Assembly: GCA_947169265.1 (NCBI GenBank)
Contig: CAMVPC010000010.1
Coordinates: forward strand, 1 to 64,000
Origin: an uncultured Prevotellaceae bacterium
Lineage (GTDB): Bacteria; Bacteroidota; Bacteroidia; Bacteroidales; Muribaculaceae
DNA length: 64,000 nt
Reading direction: 5' to 3'
Shown: piece by piece, positions 36,636-45,660 of the stretch
Numbering within the stretch: position 1 is the stretch's first letter
Layout: each line of letters opens with the position of its first letter
Notes under the pieces: model-generated
What the model saw: the letters and a program-made list of their open reading frames with translations, nothing else
Told to the model about the DNA's origin: nothing
The model's database searches: none
Program-made: the position numbers and the translations under genes

Positions 36636-37493
36636 ATGAAACATAAACTTATCGCCATCCTTGTGATAGCCGCGGCCACGGCTACCGCAGGCCTCTTCGC
36701 CTCAATTAACACGGGGTGCACGACAAAACACGACCACAGCGACACCGTGACCATGACCACCGACACACTGTCGCTCACGAGCGCCTTCACCAAGAGCAAC
36801 GGCAAGGTGTGCCACCAGCGTGTCACCCTCAAGGTGGCTTATCCCAAACATTACAAGGACGATAAGACCACGACCCACCTGCAAGAGCTTTGCGCCAAGG
36901 TGGTGCTCGACGCGCCCGACAGTGTTGATATCGTGCAGGCCATCGCGCTCTACGGCCGTTCTATCATCATTCAAGACTCGCCCCAGGTAGCCATGACGGC
37001 CCCTGTCGACAGCACGCTACTCGACGAGGGCGAGTTTACCGATGTGGACAGCATTTCGACCACTATCAACGTGAGCACGCAGTATAACTCGCACGGCATC
37101 CTCACGCTGTGCCGCGAGGAAATCGTCACCAAGAACAACCTCGAAACGTCACGCATCCACCGCTACTTCAACATCGACCTGGAGGCCATGGCACTCATCG
37201 AGGTGAACCGCATGTTCAAAGACGTGCACATCGACAACATCACTACCCTGCTCACGCGTCAGCTGATGGCGCAAAACGAGGTGAGCACCGAAGACCAGCT
37301 GAGCGATATGGGTTACTTCAACCTACCCATCGTGGAGGTGAGCAACAATTTCTATTTCACGGCCGACGGCATCACATGGTGCTACGAGCCTAACACGCTG
37401 GCCGTGGCCACGATAGGCGAGCCCAAGATACACCTCACCTTCGACGAGCTCAGCGATTTCTATCTCGAAAATAGTGTATTGAACCGTTTTTGA
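36636..37493 (+). CDS. DUF3298-like envelope protein, 285 aa
   Basis: The N-terminus MKHKLIAILVIAAATATAGLFA is a signal or anchor; the Cys in INTGC is not a good lipobox. The C-terminal third matches DUF3298/RsiV-like proteins of Bacteroidota, ending in the characteristic VSNNFYFTADGITWCYEPNTLAV...GEPKIHLTFDEL. Function is unknown; it is probably periplasmic. The rsmG gene follows after 12 bp and an MBL hydrolase overlaps rsmG, so the three form an operon. A near-consensus -7 box TACCTTTA lies upstream. Confidence 0.75.
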   Translation: MKHKLIAILVIAAATATAGLFASINTGCTTKHDHSDTVTMTTDTLSLTSAFTKSNGKVCHQRVTLKVAYPKHYKDDKTTTHLQELCAKVVLDAPDSVDIVQAIALYGRSIIIQDSPQVAMTAPVDSTLLDEGEFTDVDSISTTINVSTQYNSHGILTLCREEIVTKNNLETSRIHRYFNIDLEAMALIEVNRMFKDVHIDNITTLLTRQLMAQNEVSTEDQLSDMGYFNLPIVEVSNNFYFTADGITWCYEPNTLAVATIGEPKIHLTFDELSDFYLENSVLNRF

Positions 37494-37505
37494 CGCCCAG
37501 GGCCC

Positions 37506-38126
37506 ATGCAACACATCTCCCGATATTTTCCTGAGCTCACCGCGCGCCAGCGCGAGCAATTCGCCACCCTGCTGGCGGCTTACCCCGAGTGGAACGAGAA
37601 AATCAACGTGATTTCGCGCAAAGACATCGACAACCTCGAGGTCAACCATGTGCTCCACTCGCTGGGCATCGCGAAGTTCATCCGGTTCACGCCCGGCAGC
37701 CGCATCCTCGACTTGGGGACCGGCGGCGGCTTCCCCGGCGTGCCGCTCGCCGTCTATTTCCCCGAAGTGAGCTTCCACCTTGTTGACCGCGTGGGCAAGA
37801 AGCTGCGTGTGGCGCTCGACGTGGCGGGCCGCGCCGGCCTCGACAACGTCACGGTGCAGCACGGCGACGTGAAAGAGGTCAAAGGAGAATTCGATTTTGT
37901 GGTGAGCCGCGCCGTCATGCCGTTTGCCGACACTGTGCCGCTCGCTCGAAGGCTCATCGCACGCGCTCAGCGCAATGCCATGCCCAATGGCTTGCTCTGC
38001 CTCAAGGGCGGCGACTTGAGCGAAGAGCTCCGTCCGTTCAAGAAACAAGTGCTGGTCGACGAGTTGAGCCACTACTTTGACGAAGCATATTTTGAAACCA
38101 AAAAAATAGTTTATCTCCCCCTATGA
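37506..38126 (+). CDS. rsmG: 16S rRNA (guanine527-N7)-methyltransferase RsmG
   Basis: RsmG methylates G527 of 16S rRNA in the 530 loop using SAM. The 206-aa protein has the characteristic N-terminal helix and KINVISRKDIDN. The SAM-binding motif is ILDLGTGGGFPGVPLAVYFPE (about residues 67-87), and the later VVSRAVMPF is the usual post-motif strand. It overlaps the MBL hydrolase gene by 4 bp. Confidence 0.95.
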   Translation: MQHISRYFPELTARQREQFATLLAAYPEWNEKINVISRKDIDNLEVNHVLHSLGIAKFIRFTPGSRILDLGTGGGFPGVPLAVYFPEVSFHLVDRVGKKLRVALDVAGRAGLDNVTVQHGDVKEVKGEFDFVVSRAVMPFADTVPLARRLIARAQRNAMPNGLLCLKGGDLSEELRPFKKQVLVDELSHYFDEAYFETKKIVYLPL

Positions 38127-38782
38127 AAGTGTCACGCTTCACCGTCAACGCCTTTGGCGAAAACACTTACATCCTGTGGCAAGCGCCCGGCAGCGACGCC
38201 ATTATCGTCGACCCGGGAATGATGAAGCCGCAAGAACACGAGGCCGTTGATGCCTTTATTGACAACAACAAGCTGCACGTCACCCATGTGCTCCTCACCC
38301 ACGCACACCTCGACCACGCCGTGGCGGCACGGCACGAGGCGCTGCGTTATGGCGTGAAGGTGCACGCCAGCGAGCGCGACGAACCGCTCGCCATGACTCT
38401 GCCCGACCAGGCGCTGCGATTTGGCTACGGCGGCCGCATGGAAGTGGAACCGCTCGCCATCGACTGCTACCTGCGGCAAGACGACACCCTGCTGCTGGGC
38501 GACGAGCCCATCAAGGTGCTCGAAACGCCCGGCCACTCGCCCGGCGGCCTCTCGTTCTACGCGCCTCAAAGCGGCCTGGTGCTCACGGGCGACACCATCT
38601 TCCACGGCTCGATAGGGCGCACCGACCTCTTTGGCGGCGACTTTGACCAGCTCATCGCGTCAATCCAAACGCAAATCTTCACCCTGCCGCCCGACACGCT
38701 CATCGCCCCGGGCCACGACGAAACGACTACCGTGGAGCTCGAAGCCGCCACCAACCCCTACGTCCGATTGTCGTTCACCTGA
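38123..38782 (+). CDS. MBL-fold hydrolase, glyoxalase II-like
   Basis: The 219-aa cytoplasmic protein has the complete metal motif LTHAHLDHAVA (HxHxDH), GHSPGGLSFY, LTGDTIFHGSIGRTD and GHDETTTV. This is the glyoxalase II-like subset of metallo-beta-lactamase hydrolases. It lacks the long C-terminal helical domain of true GloB. Its substrate could be a thioester such as S-lactoylglutathione analogues, but that is not proven. It is the last gene of the operon with rsmG. Confidence 0.88.
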   Translation: MKVSRFTVNAFGENTYILWQAPGSDAIIVDPGMMKPQEHEAVDAFIDNNKLHVTHVLLTHAHLDHAVAARHEALRYGVKVHASERDEPLAMTLPDQALRFGYGGRMEVEPLAIDCYLRQDDTLLLGDEPIKVLETPGHSPGGLSFYAPQSGLVLTGDTIFHGSIGRTDLFGGDFDQLIASIQTQIFTLPPDTLIAPGHDETTTVELEAATNPYVRLSFT

Positions 38783-38804
38783 CCCACCACCCCCACAACG
38801 ATAC

Positions 38805-38840
38805 AAGGGAGCGCGTTACCGATGCCGGTCGCGCTCCCTT
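38805..38840. terminator. bidirectional terminator between MBL hydrolase and Fic gene
   Basis: AAGGGAGCGCG / CGCGCTCCCTT with an inner ACC/GGT. The genes on both sides are convergent. Confidence 0.8.
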
Positions 38841-38868
38841 CGTGTTAAGTCGAGTAGAAAGTGAATTG

Positions 38869-39759
38869 CTATTGCCGGTATTTAATCCGGAAGTAATCGA
38901 GCAGAGCCTTGAAATTGTCCTGGGCTGTGAAGCATGTATCAAGCAGGAAGCCTTTGATACGGGGCCATTCACGGAGACCTCGATAGTAGAACATCTTCAG
39001 GTCGTCGGTGATGATGAAGGGCACGATTCCAGCCGATAAACATTCTTTGAACATGATCAACCGGCCAACACGTCCATTACCATCCTGGAATGGGTGGATT
39101 GCCTCGAAACGTTGATGGAAATCGATAATGTCCTCCAGAGTGTGTTTCTTGATCGCGTTATATTCTTGCAGCAGGTCTTTTATCTGTCGGTGAACGTCGG
39201 ATGGTACTGCTGTTTCCATGCCTCCCACTTCGTTAGGCAGTCGTTTATAGTCTCCCACAGCGAACCAGGGCTTTCGGGAGTCAGAGGTGCCTGACTTGAG
39301 TACCAGGTGCAGTTGTTTGATGAACGATTCAGTCAATTTCGCTCCTGCCTGTTCAATGATACAGTCAATACAGCGGAAGTGGTTAGCCGTCTCAATAATA
39401 TCATCCACCTTAACAGCGCCCTCAGTAATGCCGATGGTGTTAGTCTCGAAGATATACCTCGTCTGGTCATGGGTCAGGCGGCTACCCTCAATGTGGTTGG
39501 AGTTATAGGTGAGTTCAATCTGGACATGGTGATAGATACCCCCCCTAATACTTCCGTCCTTTTGCTCTTGCAACGAGCTCAGTAACGGTGATGTCTTTGA
39601 AGTCTTTTTCCGACCGGGCAGGACGGCATCGGCCGGAATATTCCACGACTTCCCCACGAGATAGGCACCGTCAATTTTCCCGCCAGCACAGTAGTTACGG
39701 GCAGTACGTTCCGAGATATTGAACTTCTCGGCAAATTGCTTTACTGATATATACTCCAT
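38869..39759 (-). CDS. Fic-domain protein with N-terminal HTH
   Basis: The start at MEYISVKQFAEKF gives 296 aa and avoids an AT-rich extension. Residues 1-45 are an excisionase/MerR-like helix-turn-helix (SERTARNYCAGGKIDGAYLVGKSW). Residues about 75-260 are a Fic AMP-transferase fold with the complete motif HPFQDGNGRVGR at 222-233. The autoinhibitory S-xxx-E-G motif (SNHIEG) at 87-92 points to self-restraint. Fic enzymes transfer AMP to protein hydroxyls. Base composition is lower in GC than the neighbours, suggesting recent acquisition. A palindrome in its promoter may be its own operator. Confidence 0.88.
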   Translation of the reverse strand: MEYISVKQFAEKFNISERTARNYCAGGKIDGAYLVGKSWNIPADAVLPGRKKTSKTSPLLSSLQEQKDGSIRGGIYHHVQIELTYNSNHIEGSRLTHDQTRYIFETNTIGITEGAVKVDDIIETANHFRCIDCIIEQAGAKLTESFIKQLHLVLKSGTSDSRKPWFAVGDYKRLPNEVGGMETAVPSDVHRQIKDLLQEYNAIKKHTLEDIIDFHQRFEAIHPFQDGNGRVGRLIMFKECLSAGIVPFIITDDLKMFYYRGLREWPRIKGFLLDTCFTAQDNFKALLDYFRIKYRQ

Positions 39760-39794
39760 CGTTCTATCGGCAAGAAAAAGCCATAAATCAGCTG

Positions 39795-39825
39795 CAAATA
39801 TACCAATTTTTGCCGACATCGGCAA
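39795..39825 (-). promoter_or_regulatory. promoter of the Fic gene
   Basis: TTG-N20-TATATTTG on the minus strand, 36 bp before the ATG. Confidence 0.6.
39810..39825. promoter_or_regulatory. palindromic operator candidate in the Fic promoter
   Basis: The arms TTGCCGA/TCGGCAA are perfectly complementary with a 2-base spacer and sit inside the promoter spacer and -33 element. A second copy of the half-site (ATCGGCAAGAAAA) lies at 39766-39778, matching 39818-39830 exactly. Binding by the HTH of the adjacent gene is an inference. Confidence 0.55.
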
Positions 39826-39966
39826 GAAAACAAGCAAATTTCATTGATAGCGCCGGTACCTCATCCTCTGAAATTTTGAATAATTCCTGCCCGTAAGGGT
39901 GCCTCACCCCCGCGGCAAAACAGGTGGATGTCCCCCCCGTTAAAACTTTTATTCCACACCGCCAAA

Positions 39967-40387
39967 TTATTGATTCAGCAGAATTTCGTAGAGGGCGGTC
40001 ACGTCGGCGCCGCTGATAACGGTATCGCCGTTCACATCACCATCGCCCGCAATGGCCGAGCCGTCGAGCAGGCCACCGTAAAGGGCCTTAATCAATTTGT
40101 TTCACGCCCCACTCCACCACCACAGTCTTGAGATAATACTCTTGATAGAACGCGGTGGCGTCAATACCCTCCACATTATAGGTCACGCCGTTATAAGTGA
40201 CCCAACCGGGAATCGTGATGGTGGTCACGCTCGAGTTGCCCGAGGCACTGCTCGTGAGTCCCAAGCAATAGACCGACTTGCCGCTGCGAAACTCGCTGTA
40301 CTTGAGGTTTCCCACCGAGAAATCAACGGCTTTAGCTCCTATCCCTACAAGAGCCAGCATCATCACAAGAAACGAAAATCTCCTCAT
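39967..40387 (-). pseudogene. broken BspA-like LRR and dockerin protein gene
   Basis: The first 99 codons (signal MRRFSFLVMMLALVGIGAKA, then TITIPGWVTYNGVTYNVEGIDATAFYQ) look like the start of a BspA-type leucine-rich repeat protein and end at a TAA. Immediately after, in another frame, the sequence reads ALYGGLLDGS followed by GDGDVNGDTVISGADVTALYEILLNQ and stop. That is one and a half dockerin repeats, and the second resembles the dockerin at 31076-31253. The two parts are joined where both repeats should be longer. This suggests an internal deletion plus frameshift. The gene is probably nonfunctional. Confidence 0.65.
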
Positions 40388-40582
40388 ACTATAAATGATT
40401 TAAATGGTTATTTTTTCATTCAAAAAAAAATTCACTTATTCAGTTCGCAATCATAACATTTTTTTGGCATTTTTCCAAAAAATCCTACAATTTTTCGCGC
40501 ACTCAACCCCACCGAGGCTCGCCAAGCCGAAGGCCAACTAAAAAAAAAGCAAAAAGATAGGGGTTGTTACGCTAAAAATGCT

Positions 40583-40590
40583 TACCTTTG
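40583..40590 (+). promoter_or_regulatory. -7 box of the arginine deiminase operon
   Basis: TACCTTTG, 50 bp before arcA. A TTG lies 16 bp upstream of it, a shorter spacing than the consensus. Confidence 0.5.
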
Positions 40591-40640
40591 TTCACTGAAT
40601 CGAGACTCATCACATAACCTTTATAAAACAACATAACCTA

Positions 40641-41873
40641 ATGAAAGGAATTCATGTTACGAGCGAGATAAAACCGCTCAAAAAAGTGCTGTTGCACAGG
40701 CCCGGAAGGGAACTGCTCAACCTCACGCCCAACACGCTTGAGGAACTGCTCTTCGACGACATTCCTTACCTCAAGGTGGCCCAAGAGGAACACGACGCCT
40801 TCTCGCAGGTGTTGCGCGACAACGGCGTGGAAGTCGTCTACCTCGAGGACTACATGGCCCAGGTGCTCGAGAGCAACCCGCAAGTCAAGGATGCCTTCCT
40901 CAAGCAGTTTATCGCCGAGGCCGGCGTGCGCGCCACTAAATACCACGACGTGATTTACGACTTCTTGAGCGACATCAAGTCGAGCAAGGAGCTGGTGCTC
41001 AAAACCATGGAAGGAATTTACCTCCACGAGCTTCCCCACGACAAGTACCACCTGGGCGACACGCTCGCCGACATGGTGAACGGCGAAACGCGCATCGTGG
41101 TCAACCCTATGCCTAACCTCTACTTCACGCGCGACCCCTTTGAGAGCATAGGCACCGGCGTGAGCATCAACCGCATGTTCTCGACCACGCGTTGCCGCGA
41201 GACCATCTATGCCGACTACATCTTCCGCTATCACCCCGACTTCAAGGACGTGGAGCACTACTACGACCGCACGCAACCCTTCCACATCGAGGGCGGCGAC
41301 GTGCTCAACCTCACCGAGCACACGCTGGCCGTGGGCATCTCGCAGCGCACCGAACCCGACGCCATCGAGCGCTTGGCCAAGAACATCTTCGCCAACGAGC
41401 GCGCCACCATCGACACCGTGCTGGCGGTGCGCATCCCCGAGAGCCGCGCTTTCATGCACCTCGACACCGTGTTCACCCAAATCGACCACGACAAGTTCAT
41501 GATTCACCCGGGTATCCTGGGCCCGCTCGAAGTGTTCAAGCTCAAGCCAGGCAACGGCAAAGGCCGCCTGGAAATCACGCGCAAGCGTGAAACCCTCAAC
41601 GAGATACTCGCCGAGGCCCTGGGTGTGGCCCATGTCACGCTCATCGAGTGTGGCGGCGGCGACCGCATCACCGCCGAGCGCGAGCAGTGGAACGACGGGT
41701 CGAACACGCTGTGTGTCGCGCCCGGCACCATCGTGGTGTATGAGCGCAACAATGTCACTAACGACATCCTGCGCGAGCGGGGCCTCAACGTGCTGGAGAT
41801 TCCCAGTAGCGAGCTCTCGCGAGGTCGCGGGGGGCCACGCTGCATGAGCATGCCGCTGTGGCGTGAGAGCTAA
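40641..41873 (+). CDS. arcA: arginine deiminase
   Basis: ADI hydrolyses arginine to citrulline and ammonia. The 410-aa protein opens with the family's EIKPLKKVLLHRPG and contains NLYFTRDPFESIG, FHIEGGDVLNL and MHLDTVFTQIDHD, and ends with GPRCMSMPLWRES. Cys401 is the nucleophile; the Asp/His catalytic residues are in the segments above. It is the first gene of arcA-OTC-arcC, with 53- and 16-bp gaps, and a terminator after arcC. No arcD antiporter lies within the operon. Confidence 0.96.
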   Translation: MKGIHVTSEIKPLKKVLLHRPGRELLNLTPNTLEELLFDDIPYLKVAQEEHDAFSQVLRDNGVEVVYLEDYMAQVLESNPQVKDAFLKQFIAEAGVRATKYHDVIYDFLSDIKSSKELVLKTMEGIYLHELPHDKYHLGDTLADMVNGETRIVVNPMPNLYFTRDPFESIGTGVSINRMFSTTRCRETIYADYIFRYHPDFKDVEHYYDRTQPFHIEGGDVLNLTEHTLAVGISQRTEPDAIERLAKNIFANERATIDTVLAVRIPESRAFMHLDTVFTQIDHDKFMIHPGILGPLEVFKLKPGNGKGRLEITRKRETLNEILAEALGVAHVTLIECGGGDRITAEREQWNDGSNTLCVAPGTIVVYERNNVTNDILRERGLNVLEIPSSELSRGRGGPRCMSMPLWRES

Positions 41874-41926
41874 GTCACAAGTCAACTAACCCTTTTTTAA
41901 TCACATAATCAAAAAAACTAACAATT

Positions 41927-42919
41927 ATGCCAAGAAGTTTATCAGGAAGAAGTTTCCTTAAATTACTCGATTTCACGACCGAAGAAATTCAATATTTGCT
42001 TGAGCTCGCCAAGGATTTCAAGCGCATGAAACGTTCGGGCACGGTCCACAAGTGGCTCACCGGCAAGAACATCGTGCTGTTGTTCGAAAAGACCTCGACG
42101 AGAACCCGCTGCTCGTTTGAGGTGGCAGGCAACGACCTGGGCCTCGGCGTGACCTACCTCGACCCGGGTTCGTCGCAAATGGGCAAGAAAGAATCGCTCG
42201 AAGACACCGCCAAGGTGCTCGGCCGCATGTATGACGGTATCGAATACCGCGGCTTCGACCAGCAAATCGTCGAAGACCTCGCCCGCTATGCCGGCGTGCC
42301 CGTGTGGAACGGCCTCACCACCGAATTCCACCCCACCCAGATGCTCGCCGACGTGCTCACTATCGAAGAGAACTTTGGCTATTACAAGGGCCTGAAGATG
42401 GTCTTCATGGGCGACGCGCGCAACAATGTGGCCAACTCGCTCATGGTCGTTTCGGCCAAGCTCGGCATCAACTTTGTGGCCTGTGGCCCCAAGGAGAACA
42501 TGCCCGACGAGAAACTCGTGGCCACCTGCCGCGAAATCGCCAAGGAGAACGGTTGCACCATCACCCTGACCGACGATGTGGACGAGGGCGCACGCAACGC
42601 CGACGTTATCTACACCGACATCTGGGTGTCGATGGGCGAAGCCGCCGAGCTGTGGGAAAAGCGCATCAAGCTGCTCAGCCCCTACCAGGTGAACGAAGAA
42701 ATGATGGCCAAGGCCAACCCCAACGCCATCTTCCTGCACTGCCTGCCCTCGTTCCACGACTTGGAGACCACCATCGGCCGCGAAATCTATGAGAAATTCG
42801 GCCTGAAGGAAATGGAGGTTGCCGACAATGTGTTCCGCGGCAAGCAGTCGCGCGTCTTCGACGAAGCCGAGAACCGCATGCACACCATCAAGGCCGTCAT
42901 CTACGCTACCCTCAAATAA
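41927..42919 (+). CDS. ornithine carbamoyltransferase, catabolic type by context
   Basis: OTC converts citrulline and phosphate to ornithine and carbamoyl phosphate when acting in the ADI direction. The protein shows [12 protein letters not shown] (carbamoyl-phosphate binding), [11 protein letters not shown] and the HCLP motif. Having the standard STRTR form, it is not the N-acetyl- or N-succinylornithine-type transferase that Bacteroidota use in arginine synthesis. Position between arcA and arcC supports a catabolic role (inference). Confidence 0.94.
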   Translation: MPRSLSGRSFLKLLDFTTEEIQYLLELAKDFKRMKRSGTVHKWLTGKNIVLLFEKTSTRTRCSFEVAGNDLGLGVTYLDPGSSQMGKKESLEDTAKVLGRMYDGIEYRGFDQQIVEDLARYAGVPVWNGLTTEFHPTQMLADVLTIEENFGYYKGLKMVFMGDARNNVANSLMVVSAKLGINFVACGPKENMPDEKLVATCREIAKENGCTITLTDDVDEGARNADVIYTDIWVSMGEAAELWEKRIKLLSPYQVNEEMMAKANPNAIFLHCLPSFHDLETTIGREIYEKFGLKEMEVADNVFRGKQSRVFDEAENRMHTIKAVIYATLK

Positions 42920-42935
42920 CGCAGCTTAACCTGTT

Positions 42936-43871
42936 ATGGCAAAACGACTCGTTATCGCCCTGGGCGGAAATGCCCTGGGCAAGACCCCCGAGGAGCAACT
43001 GAAGCTGGTGAGCGGCACGGCCGCCACCATCGTCGACCTGGTCGAAGAAGGATATGACGTGGTCATAGGCCACGGCAACGGCCCGCAAGTGGGCATGGTG
43101 AACCTCGCATTCGAGTTCGCGGCCGGCAACGGCGGCGGCACGCCAGCCATGCCGTTCCCCGAGTGTGGCGCGATGACGCAAGGCTACATCGGCTATCACC
43201 TGCAGCAAGCCGTGCAGCGCGAGCTGGCTCGCCGCAAGCTCGACAAGGCCTGCGCCACCGTGGTGACACAAGTGGTGGTCGATGGCAAGGACGAGGCTTT
43301 CCAGCATCCCACCAAGCCGGTGGGCATGTTCTACAACAAGGAGGAAGCTGACCGCATCGTGGCCGAAACCGGCTACACCTTTGTCGAGGATGCCGGTCGC
43401 GGTTACCGCCGCGTGGTGCCCTCGCCGCTCCCCGTCAAGATTGTGGAGTTGCCCGTCGTCGAGAAGCTCGTCGAGGCCGGCACGGTGGTCATCACCGTGG
43501 GCGGCGGCGGCATCCCCGTCGTGGAGAACGGCGCAGGCGACTACAGCGGCGTGGCCGCCGTCATCGACAAGGACCGCGCCAGCGCGCGCCTGGCCCTCGA
43601 CCTGGGTGCCGACATGCTCGTCATCCTCACGGCCGTCGAGAAGGTGTCGATTAACTACCGCAAGCCCGACCAGCGCGACCTCGACCGCCTCACGGCCGCC
43701 GAGGCTCACGAATACATCAAGCAAGGACACTTCGCGCCCGGCAGCATGCTGCCCAAGGTGGAATCGTGCCTGCAGTTTGTCGAGGCCGGCGGCACCGCCC
43801 TCATCACCTCGCTCGAGAAAGCCCGCGAGGCTCTCCAGGGCCGCACCGGCACGCTCATCACCAACGCATGA
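42936..43871 (+). CDS. arcC: carbamate kinase
   Basis: It converts carbamoyl phosphate and ADP to ATP, CO2 and ammonia, the energy-yielding last step of the ADI pathway. Motifs are ALGGNALGK at the N-terminus, IGHGNGPQVGMV and the later IPVVENGAGDYSGVAAVIDKD, with normal length (311 aa). It follows the transferase gene after 16 bp and closes the operon. Confidence 0.95.
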   Translation: MAKRLVIALGGNALGKTPEEQLKLVSGTAATIVDLVEEGYDVVIGHGNGPQVGMVNLAFEFAAGNGGGTPAMPFPECGAMTQGYIGYHLQQAVQRELARRKLDKACATVVTQVVVDGKDEAFQHPTKPVGMFYNKEEADRIVAETGYTFVEDAGRGYRRVVPSPLPVKIVELPVVEKLVEAGTVVITVGGGGIPVVENGAGDYSGVAAVIDKDRASARLALDLGADMLVILTAVEKVSINYRKPDQRDLDRLTAAEAHEYIKQGHFAPGSMLPKVESCLQFVEAGGTALITSLEKAREALQGRTGTLITNA

Positions 43872-43887
43872 TTCATAATGCGCACCG

Positions 43888-43929
43888 CACAAAACGGTCC
43901 CGGTTCTCAAAAGCCGGGACCGTTTTGTG
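43888..43929 (+). terminator. terminator of the arc operon
   Basis: A 16-bp perfect stem (CACAAAACGGTCCCGG / CCGGGACCGTTTTGTG) with a 10-base loop. Confidence 0.88.
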
Positions 43930-43988
43930 TGCAAGAGAGCAAACGCGATAACTCAAGTCGGTCATTAGGTTTCGCGAAAGATTTCGGG

Positions 43989-45644
43989 TTAAAAGTTTTC
44001 GAGCCACTTGCGCAGCGACACATCGAGGCCCATGCGACGGGCGAGTCGCGCGCGACGCGTATCGACCGAGCGGACGTTGTCGTAGCCTAACAAGAACTTG
44101 ACAAACTCGCGTGAGAAGTCGCAACGCTCCAGGGCGAGGAAGCGTACATCTTCCTCACGAAGCTGCGGGAAAGCCTCACGCAAGCGCGTCACAAAGCCGT
44201 CGTGTTCACTATCGGCGATGGTGAGGATGCTTTGCCACAGGGTGTCGCTGAACTGCGGCGAGCGCATCCGCTCTTCCATCTTGTGGTGGTAGGTCTTGGG
44301 AACCTTCCCCACCGTGTAATAGTCGAGCAACATTTCCTGGTCGGCGGCAAGCTCACACAACAATGCCTCGCGCAACTCGGCGTTGAGACCCTCGTGGCGG
44401 GCCACATCGCGCGAGAGCGACTGCAGTTCGGTCTGTAGCGTGGCGATTTGCATGCGGTTGCGACGGTTGCGCGTGAGCAGGCGATGGGCGATGAGGGCCA
44501 GCATCGCCAGAAGCAGCACCGCCAGTAGCGTCACCACCAAGAACTTGTTGCGCCACGACACGGCGGCGAGCTCAGCCTGCGACTTGTCGTAGCGAGCCTC
44601 CACCTCCCTCAGCTGGGTCTGTAATGTGTTCAGTAGAATGGAGTCAGCAATCTCGCTCTTGCGCTCGGCATTTCTGTCGTACTCGTCAAAGTTGCCTTCC
44701 TTTTCGGCCAGGTATTTCAAGGTCATGCAGCGGAACATCTCGTCCTGCGCCGCATCGGCGCGCGGCTTGTGCTCGATATAGTATAGGGCCGAATCGCGGT
44801 TGCCCAGCTGCGCGTAGGCGAACGATGCATTCACCCAGGTGTGGCTCAGCGGATTGGGTGACATATAGTGTGCACCCTCGCGCAGCGTCTTCACCGCCAC
44901 GTCCTTCGCCTTGGCGTAGTCGCCGCGCATATAATAATAACCGGACATGAAACCGCGAATATTATAAATGCGCGTGCTGTCGCCAAGTTCAAGCGCAATC
45001 TTTTGCGCCGCACTCAGATATTGCCACGCACTGTCGAGGTCTTTCATGCGGTAAAGCGTGCCCACTTCGGTCAGGCAAGCACATTCATACTCGTAATGGC
45101 CCGTGGCGCGGAACAGCGGAGCAGCCTCCTTATATTTAAGCAACGGCACGCTGTCTTGCGTAAACTGCGCCTGCAGGATTTTCGCCATACGCAGCTTCGA
45201 GAACGCCAAATCGAAAGTGTAGCCGCCATCTCCGGCCAACTGCTCGGCACGCTTGAGCCACGCCACGGCGCCCGCCTTGTCGCCGGCCTCGTCGAGCGAA
45301 ATGCCCTTGTAGAGCACCGCTCGCGCATAGAGTTCGCCGCCTTGAGGTTCGTAGTAACCCACCAAGCGGTTAATCACCGTGGTATCGAAAGGCAAATACT
45401 GCTTGTAAAGAAGTTGCTGGTGCAGCAGGGCGTAGAGCATGCGGTCGCCCTCGCTCGTGAGCGTCGCGCTATCCACGGCTTGCAGCTGCCGCCATGCCGC
45501 CACGCTGTCGCGGTCGACGATGCTGTCTACCGCCAACAGACGCGTGTCGCCCGCCACGCCGCCCTCGCGACACCCCGTGAGCAAACACACCGCCACTATC
45601 AAGCAGAGAGCCAAGTGAGCTATGAGCCGTGAGCCGTGAGACAT
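43989..45644 (-). CDS. TPR protein with membrane segment and C-terminal HTH (regulator-like)
   Basis: The ATG giving a signal ending LLTGC was chosen, since the longer frame runs back into the repeat cluster. The N-terminal two-thirds are TPR-type helices. A transmembrane segment (FLVVTLLAVLLLAMLALIAH) lies around residue 370. After a coiled-coil stretch comes a C-terminal region, LREEDVRFLALERCDF...FLLGYDNVRSVDTRRARLARRMGL. It resembles the LuxR/OmpR-like winged helix found at the end of Bacteroidota TPR-membrane regulators. It would sense periplasmic signals and bind DNA at the membrane. The target is unknown. It ends next to the arc operon terminator. Confidence 0.72.
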   Translation of the reverse strand: MSHGSRLIAHLALCLIVAVCLLTGCREGGVAGDTRLLAVDSIVDRDSVAAWRQLQAVDSATLTSEGDRMLYALLHQQLLYKQYLPFDTTVINRLVGYYEPQGGELYARAVLYKGISLDEAGDKAGAVAWLKRAEQLAGDGGYTFDLAFSKLRMAKILQAQFTQDSVPLLKYKEAAPLFRATGHYEYECACLTEVGTLYRMKDLDSAWQYLSAAQKIALELGDSTRIYNIRGFMSGYYYMRGDYAKAKDVAVKTLREGAHYMSPNPLSHTWVNASFAYAQLGNRDSALYYIEHKPRADAAQDEMFRCMTLKYLAEKEGNFDEYDRNAERKSEIADSILLNTLQTQLREVEARYDKSQAELAAVSWRNKFLVVTLLAVLLLAMLALIAHRLLTRNRRNRMQIATLQTELQSLSRDVARHEGLNAELREALLCELAADQEMLLDYYTVGKVPKTYHHKMEERMRSPQFSDTLWQSILTIADSEHDGFVTRLREAFPQLREEDVRFLALERCDFSREFVKFLLGYDNVRSVDTRRARLARRMGLDVSLRKWLENF

Positions 45645-45660
45645 GAGCTTTGAGCAGATA

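Noticed and set aside
41927-42919. N-acetyl- or N-succinylornithine carbamoyltransferase
   Set aside because: The standard STRTR motif and the position between arcA and arcC fit true ornithine carbamoyltransferase.
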